A stretch of 56,233 nt of DNA. It comes from Hydrogenophaga sp. Lineage in GTDB: Bacteria > Pseudomonadota > Gammaproteobacteria > Burkholderiales > Burkholderiaceae_C. Both the position numbers and the translations under genes were made by a program. The stretch spans positions 1-56,233 of the forward strand of contig NZ_JADMKB010000059.1 in the NCBI RefSeq assembly GCF_018780075.1. Direction: 5' to 3'. The notes under the pieces were generated by a model. That model ran no database searches. It was not told the DNA's origin and saw only the letters and a list, made by a program, of their open reading frames with translations. Below are positions 51,301-56,233 of this stretch, piece by piece (within the stretch, counting starts at the first letter, position 1; every line of letters begins with the position of its first letter).

Positions 51301-54300
51301 TCACGCCAGGGGCAGCGTCCACCAGAAGGTGGCGCCCTGCCCTGGGATGGATTCGGCCCAGATGCGCCCGCCGTGGCGCTCCAGGGAGCGCGCCACGATC
51401 GCCAGACCCACGCCCGTGCCAACGGGCGCGTCCGCGCCCGTGTGCAGGCGCTGGAACAGGCCAAACAGCTTGTTGGCATGGGCCATGTTGAAGCCCATGC
51501 CGTTGTCACGCAGGTAAAACGCCGAGCGCCCGGCGTCGAAGCCCAGCTCCAGAAGGGGTTCGGCGCGGTGGCGGGAGTACTTGAGCGCGTTGTCCACCAG
51601 GTTGACCAGCACCTGCCGCAGCAGCGCCGCGTCCCCGAGCACCGCGGGCAGGGACAGCGCCTGGATCTGTGCGTGCGGAACGGCGGGGGCGAGGGCTTCC
51701 GTCACCGAACGCGCCAGGGCGTTCATGTCCACCGGCACCGCATCGATTTCCACCCGCACCACGCGCAGCAGCTCGAGCATGTCTGAAATCATCTGACCCA
51801 TGTTGCGCGACGAGTGGGTGATGCGCTCGAACATCTGCCGGCCCTCGGGGCTCAGGCGATCACCGTCCATCTCGGCCACCAGCGCGGCAAAACCGTTCAC
51901 CGACCGCAGCGGTGCCCGCAGATCGTGAGCGATCGAATACGAGATGGCTTCCATGTCCTTCATGGAACGCTCCAGCTCGTCGGTGCGTTCGGCGACGCGC
52001 CGCTCCAGACTGGCATTGAGGGCCCGCACCTGCTCCTGGGCGGCCACGCGTTCGTTGATGTCCAGATGGGTGCCCGACATGTACAGCACCTCGCCGCTGG
52101 CGCCGCGCCGGTGCACACGGCCGCGGTCGTTGATCCAGACCCAGTGGCCGTCTTTGTGGCGCATGCGGAGGTCGCACTCGTAGTACGGCTGTTCATCGCC
52201 CCAGTGCCGGTGCAGCACGCGCTCGGCCCGCTCCAGGTCCTGCGGGTGCACCAGTCGGCGCCAGGTGTCGAACGTGGTGGGCTGCAACTCGGCCACGGTG
52301 TAGCCCAGCATCTCGGCCCAGCGATCGTTGATCTCCATCGCCCCGGTCTCGACATTGGTCTCCCAGATGCCCGGGCGTGTCGCCTCCAGCACCCACTGCA
52401 GGCGCTGGCGTTCGTCGCGCAAGGCCTCTTCGGCCTGCACGTAGGAGGTGACGTCGGTGTAGGTGCGCACCATGCCACCACCGGGCAGGGCCCGCGAGCA
52501 GATTTCGAGCACCGCCCCCTGGCGCGTGCGACGCAGATAGGTCTCGGGCGGCATCAACCGCGGCTCCAGCCCCACGAAAGGGCGCAGGGCCCGGTCCAGC
52601 AACTGGAAGTCGCTGCCGAAATCGCCCCGCTCGGCCTGAAAGGCGGCCAGGTCGCTGATCCGCGGCTGGGAAGCCAGCAGGGCCTCGGGCAGGTCCAGCA
52701 GTTCCAGCATGCGGCGGTTGTAGAACCGCACCCGGCCATCGGCGTCCACCATGGTCAGCCCTTGGCTCATGCTGTCAAAGGTCACCTGCAGCGCCGCACT
52801 CTTTTCGGCCAGCAGGGCGCTGGTGGCCTGGAACTGCTCGCGCGCACGCTGGCGCTCGGCGTGACCGCGCCAGGCCAGCACCAGCTGCCGCACCGCGCCC
52901 AGCAGCGGCTGCAGGAACTCGACATCGGCCTCGCTGTAACCGCCCGGCTGGTTGGCCAGGCCGATCATGGCCACCAGCTGATCGCCCACCGCCAGCGGCA
53001 CCCCCAGAAAAGCCGACATGCCGGGGTGTCCGGACGGGCGGCCACCCGCGCGCGGATCGCTGCGCGGGTCGTTGGAGATCACCGTCTCGCCGGTGAGCAA
53101 CGCGTGACCGAACAGGGTCCGGGTGTTGCGAAACTCCAGACCGGTATCGACCTGCTCGTCGTGCATGCGGCGGGTGCGCTCGTCCCAGGCGATGTTGGTG
53201 ATGGCATGCGTCTTCAGGTAGGGCTGCCCGTGTGCGTCGTAGAGCACCTCACCCACGAAACCGTATTCGCTGTGGGTCACCAGCAGCAGGGCCGCGAGCA
53301 GGGCTTCGAACGCCTGCCGCTTGTCGTCGGCCTCGATGAACGCCAGCTGCGCCTTCCGCACGGCGTCGAGCATGCGGTGCTGGCGCTCCAGCGCCTGCGC
53401 CGCGAGCCGCGACTCGGTCACATCGGTGGTGAACCCGTGCCAGAGCGTCGAGCCATCGGCGTCCCACTGTGGCAACGCCTCCACGCTGTACCACCTCAAC
53501 CCCCGGCTCGGCAGGAGCACGCGGTACACGCCGCGCCAGAAGGTGCGCTCCCGGCCCGCCTGCTGCAGCGACATCACCAGGGCCTTTTTGTCCCCAGGGT
53601 GCACGCGCGCGAAAAACAGGTTGCCGTCGCGCTTCAGGTCCTGGGCATCCAGCTCCAGCATGTCGACCGCCGCCTGGCTCATGTACAGGAAGCTGCTGCT
53701 GCCATCGGGCCGCACCCGGGCCAGAAACAGCACACCGGGCACGCGGGCCGTGATGTTCTGGATGAATTCGAGCTGGCCCGCCAGGGCCTGACCGGCCTCC
53801 TTCTCGGCCGTGATGTCCTGCACCACGCCGAAATCGGTCTGCGGGTTGCCCGCCACGGCGGTCTGGCTGATGCGTGTGCGCATCCAGCGTTGCTCGCCGT
53901 TCGGACACTGCCAGCGGAACTCAACCACCCGCCCGTCCCGCGCCTCCCGGGCCGCGTGCCAGGCCGGCAGGTCGTCCGGATGGATGCCCCCGCGCCCTTC
54001 GCTGCGCTGGAGCGTGGGCCTCGATGCCACCCCGGCGATGTCGTACAGCCCCTGCGACCAGATCACCTCCTGGTCGTTCAGGGCGTTCGTCCAGTGCCCC
54101 GCCCGGGCCAGCTTTTCAACGGCGCCGTGCAATTCCACCTGTTGCTGCAGCTCCAGGTTGACCTGCTGCAAGGCCATTTCGGTTTCGTGTTCGCTTGTGA
54201 TCTCGCTCAACACCACCAGCAACAGCGGCTCGGGCGCCACCTCCAGCAACGTGGACTGCAGCCGCACACGGTGCGGCCGGTCTGCGTCCAGGCACAGCAT

Positions 54301-54564
54301 CTCGTGACCCGGCCCCAGGCGCAGCCCTGCCAGGTACCGCTGGCGGGCGTCCTCGCTCGGCCAATGCCCCAGCTCCACCGTGGTGCGGCCGATCACCTGC
54401 GCTCGCGTGAGACCCATCACGACCAGCCAGGCGTCGTTGACCGCGAGCATGCAGCCATCGCGTGCCCGGCTCAGGCTGGTCGGCAGGGGCGATGCGTTGA
54501 ACATCAGCTCCCACGGCAAGCTGGCGCTGGATGGTGTCTCGGGATCGGTGTCGGCGGGAGCCAT
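51301..54564 (-). CDS. PAS/GAF multi-sensor histidine kinase
   Basis: 1087 residues with no membrane helix, so probably cytoplasmic. Order: about four to five PAS modules (for example NASPLPTSLSRARDGCM, TARVPGVLFLARV, LQVTFDSMSQGLTMVD, ATRPGIWETN), a GAF-like domain in the middle (KLAFIEADDKRQAFEALLAA-like segment with GFVGEVLYDAHG), a coiled coil, the H-box YSIAHDLRAPLRSV, and ATPase boxes LVNLVDNALKYS, DNGMGFNM and GTGVGLAIV. It autophosphorylates on the H-box His and passes phosphate to a response regulator not encoded beside it. Start ATG at 54564; a TTG at 54573 is possible. Divergent from mutS. The signal is unknown. Confidence 0.9.
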   Translation of the reverse strand: MAPADTDPETPSSASLPWELMFNASPLPTSLSRARDGCMLAVNDAWLVVMGLTRAQVIGRTTVELGHWPSEDARQRYLAGLRLGPGHEMLCLDADRPHRVRLQSTLLEVAPEPLLLVVLSEITSEHETEMALQQVNLELQQQVELHGAVEKLARAGHWTNALNDQEVIWSQGLYDIAGVASRPTLQRSEGRGGIHPDDLPAWHAAREARDGRVVEFRWQCPNGEQRWMRTRISQTAVAGNPQTDFGVVQDITAEKEAGQALAGQLEFIQNITARVPGVLFLARVRPDGSSSFLYMSQAAVDMLELDAQDLKRDGNLFFARVHPGDKKALVMSLQQAGRERTFWRGVYRVLLPSRGLRWYSVEALPQWDADGSTLWHGFTTDVTESRLAAQALERQHRMLDAVRKAQLAFIEADDKRQAFEALLAALLLVTHSEYGFVGEVLYDAHGQPYLKTHAITNIAWDERTRRMHDEQVDTGLEFRNTRTLFGHALLTGETVISNDPRSDPRAGGRPSGHPGMSAFLGVPLAVGDQLVAMIGLANQPGGYSEADVEFLQPLLGAVRQLVLAWRGHAERQRAREQFQATSALLAEKSAALQVTFDSMSQGLTMVDADGRVRFYNRRMLELLDLPEALLASQPRISDLAAFQAERGDFGSDFQLLDRALRPFVGLEPRLMPPETYLRRTRQGAVLEICSRALPGGGMVRTYTDVTSYVQAEEALRDERQRLQWVLEATRPGIWETNVETGAMEINDRWAEMLGYTVAELQPTTFDTWRRLVHPQDLERAERVLHRHWGDEQPYYECDLRMRHKDGHWVWINDRGRVHRRGASGEVLYMSGTHLDINERVAAQEQVRALNASLERRVAERTDELERSMKDMEAISYSIAHDLRAPLRSVNGFAALVAEMDGDRLSPEGRQMFERITHSSRNMGQMISDMLELLRVVRVEIDAVPVDMNALARSVTEALAPAVPHAQIQALSLPAVLGDAALLRQVLVNLVDNALKYSRHRAEPLLELGFDAGRSAFYLRDNGMGFNMAHANKLFGLFQRLHTGADAPVGTGVGLAIVARSLERHGGRIWAESIPGQGATFWWTLPLA

Positions 54565-54689
54565 GCGCTGCAATACGGGCTGTGGTGGGGACGATCACAC
54601 GATTGTGGGGCATCAAAGGGTGGGTCAAATCGGGAAAAACAGCCTGATAAAGTAGCCGGTTGTCTCTCTCACGCCCCCACGAGCCCGCC

Positions 54690-56233
54690 TTGAACGCCCC
54701 CCTGGACAAACACACCCCCATGATGCAGCAGTACCTGGCCATCAAGGCCGGGTATCCGCACACGCTGGTGTTCTACCGCATGGGCGATTTTTACGAGCTG
54801 TTTTTCGGCGATGCCGAAAAAGCCGCGCGCCTGCTCGACATCACGCTCACCCAGCGCGGCCAGTCGGCCGGCGAGCCGGTGGTGATGGCCGGCGTGCCGT
54901 TCCATTCCATCGACAACTATCTCGCGCGCCTCATCAAGCTCGGCGAATCGGCCGCCATCTGCGAGCAGGTGGGCGACGTGGCCACGGCCAAGGGGCCGGT
55001 GGAACGCAAAGTGGTGCGCGTGGTCACGCCCGGCACCCTGACCGACAGCGAGTTGCTGTCCGACAAGACCGAGGCCGTGCTGATGGCCGTGCACCCGGGT
55101 GCGCGCACCGGCCTCGGCCTGGCCTGGATGTCGGTCACGCAGGGCATCGTGTTCCTCGCGCAGTGCGCCAGCGACGAGCTGGCCGACTGGATCGCGCGCA
55201 TCGCGCCGGGTGAACTGCTCTACAGCGCCGAGGTCACGCCCGCGTTCGAGAAGAACGTGCAGGCGCTCGCGGCCCAGCCGCTGGCCAGCGGTCAGCGCAC
55301 CGTGGCGGTGTTGCGCCCGGCCTGGGCGTTCGACGGCGCGCTGGGCGAACGCAAGCTGCTCGAACAGCTCGGCGCCGCCAGCCTGGCCGCCTGGGACGCG
55401 CAGGGCCTGAGCGATGCGCACGCCGCCGCCGCCGCCCTGCTCGACTACGCCGAACACACCCAGGGCCGCGCGCTCAGCCACGTGAAGAGTCTGCGCGTGG
55501 CGCGCAGCGACGAGCTGATCGATTTGCCGATCACCACGCGCCGCAACCTCGAACTCACCCAGACCCTGCGCGGCGAAACCAGCCCCACGCTGTTTTCGCT
55601 GCTCGACGTCTGCCAGACCGGCATGGGCAGCCGGGCGCTGCGCAGTTGGCTGCTGGAACCGAAGCGCGAGCGCACGGAAGCGCGTGAACGCCTGACCGCC
55701 ATCGCCCTGCTGCGCAACGGCCTCGCCAACAGCCTGCGCAACGCGCTCAAGGGCGCGAGCGACGTGGAGCGCATCACCGCGCGCACCGCGCTGCGCCAGG
55801 TGCGCCCGCGCGAACTCGTCGGCCTGGGCCAGACCCTGGGCCGCGCGCAGCAGCTCGCCCAGGCCCTGCACCTCGGCCTGCCTGCCGGTGGCCCGGCGCT
55901 GCTGCAGCAGATCGCGGCCGACCTCACACCGCCCGCCGGCTGCGCCGACCTGCTGCTCGCGGCGCTGCTGCCCGAACCGGCCGCGCTGGTGCGCGACGGT
56001 GGTGTCATCAACGATGGCTTCGATGCCGACCTCGACGAGCTGCGCGGCATCCAGACCAACTGCGACGGCTTCCTGATCGACCTCGAAACCCGCGAACGCG
56101 CGCGCACCGGCATCGCCAACCTGCGCGTGCAGTTCAACAAGGTGCACGGCTTCTACATCGAGGTCACGCAGGGCCAGGCGTCCAAGGTGCCCGACGACTA
56201 CCGCCGCCGCCAGACGCTGAAGAACGCCGAGCG
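54690..56233 (+). CDS. mutS: DNA mismatch repair protein MutS, 5' part
   Basis: First 514 residues of MutS (usual length about 850-880); the window ends inside. The mismatch-binding domain carries the Phe-x-Glu motif in [18 protein letters not shown], with [19 protein letters not shown] following. TTG at 54690 is chosen because it gives the start [16 protein letters not shown] like E. coli (HTPMMQQYL); an ATG at 54720 would begin at MMQQ and lose HTP. It recognises base mismatches and recruits MutL. Divergent from the sensor kinase gene. Confidence 0.93.
   Translation, partial: MNAPLDKHTPMMQQYLAIKAGYPHTLVFYRMGDFYELFFGDAEKAARLLDITLTQRGQSAGEPVVMAGVPFHSIDNYLARLIKLGESAAICEQVGDVATAKGPVERKVVRVVTPGTLTDSELLSDKTEAVLMAVHPGARTGLGLAWMSVTQGIVFLAQCASDELADWIARIAPGELLYSAEVTPAFEKNVQALAAQPLASGQRTVAVLRPAWAFDGALGERKLLEQLGAASLAAWDAQGLSDAHAAAAALLDYAEHTQGRALSHVKSLRVARSDELIDLPITTRRNLELTQTLRGETSPTLFSLLDVCQTGMGSRALRSWLLEPKRERTEARERLTAIALLRNGLANSLRNALKGASDVERITARTALRQVRPRELVGLGQTLGRAQQLAQALHLGLPAGGPALLQQIAADLTPPAGCADLLLAALLPEPAALVRDGGVINDGFDADLDELRGIQTNCDGFLIDLETRERARTGIANLRVQFNKVHGFYIEVTQGQASKVPDDYRRRQTLKNAE

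Overview
The window looks like a chromosomal segment of a high-GC betaproteobacterium. Gene content and order (pmbA/yjgA, trmJ/suhB, nasA-ybiB-cobA, lysR/lysA) and dense GC-rich intergenic repeats point to Burkholderiales, family Comamonadaceae, probably Hydrogenophaga or a close relative. The family and genus are inferred. I see no insertion sequence, phage module, CRISPR array, rRNA or tRNA.

The dominant theme is nitrate assimilation, in two blocks. Block 1 (1-4550) has the end of an NrtD-type nitrate ABC ATPase, a NarK/NasA-type MFS nitrate transporter, a small unknown protein, a ModA-like binding protein with no signal peptide, and an HPP-CBS membrane protein. Block 2 (20872-32738) has a PP2C phosphatase/Ser-Thr kinase fusion and an ANTAR RNA-binding regulator fused to two PilJ/NarX-like domains. 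Divergent from these is an operon: nirB, a periplasmic PilJ-like protein, nirD, nasA, ybiB and cobA (SUMT for siroheme). Between the blocks lie serA, a small unknown gene, a copper-resistance cassette (beta-propeller protein, Met-rich lipoprotein, CueR-like regulator, HMA protein, copA), a flavin monooxygenase, a Kef-like antiporter, a CorA-like transporter, a LysR/MFS pair, two overlapping GNAT acetyltransferases and a 3-hydroxyacyl-CoA dehydrogenase-like gene.

The most interesting observation is regulatory. Both nirB and narK have a sigma54-type -24/-12 element. In both, the predicted transcript starts at its second base with the same kind of hairpin: six base pairs closing a hexaloop (AACGAA for narK, GACGAA for nirB). 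Two stem pairs are swapped compensatorily between the copies. nirB has a second hairpin with loop AACGAC and then a terminator-like hairpin with a U-run. This is the layout expected of an ANTAR antitermination target, and an ANTAR protein is encoded divergently next door. That protein carries its own putative nitrate-sensing domains, and a separate periplasmic copy of the same domain sits inside the operon. A third sigma54-like element, flanked by inverted GCACCA-type half-sites, precedes the kinase/phosphatase gene so closely that its mRNA could be leaderless.

The right part (32759-56233) is mostly housekeeping and general metabolism: HxlR regulator, nitrilase and FAD oxidoreductase; an HI0933-family flavoprotein; rpsU; lysR/lysA; a YqeY protein; a LivK-like binding protein; a DMT transporter bracketed by inverted repeats; pmbA, yjgA, mog, a SlyD-like FKBP, pabB-pabC fusion, cysE, trmJ, suhB, a large PAS/GAF hybrid sensor kinase, and the 5' part of mutS.
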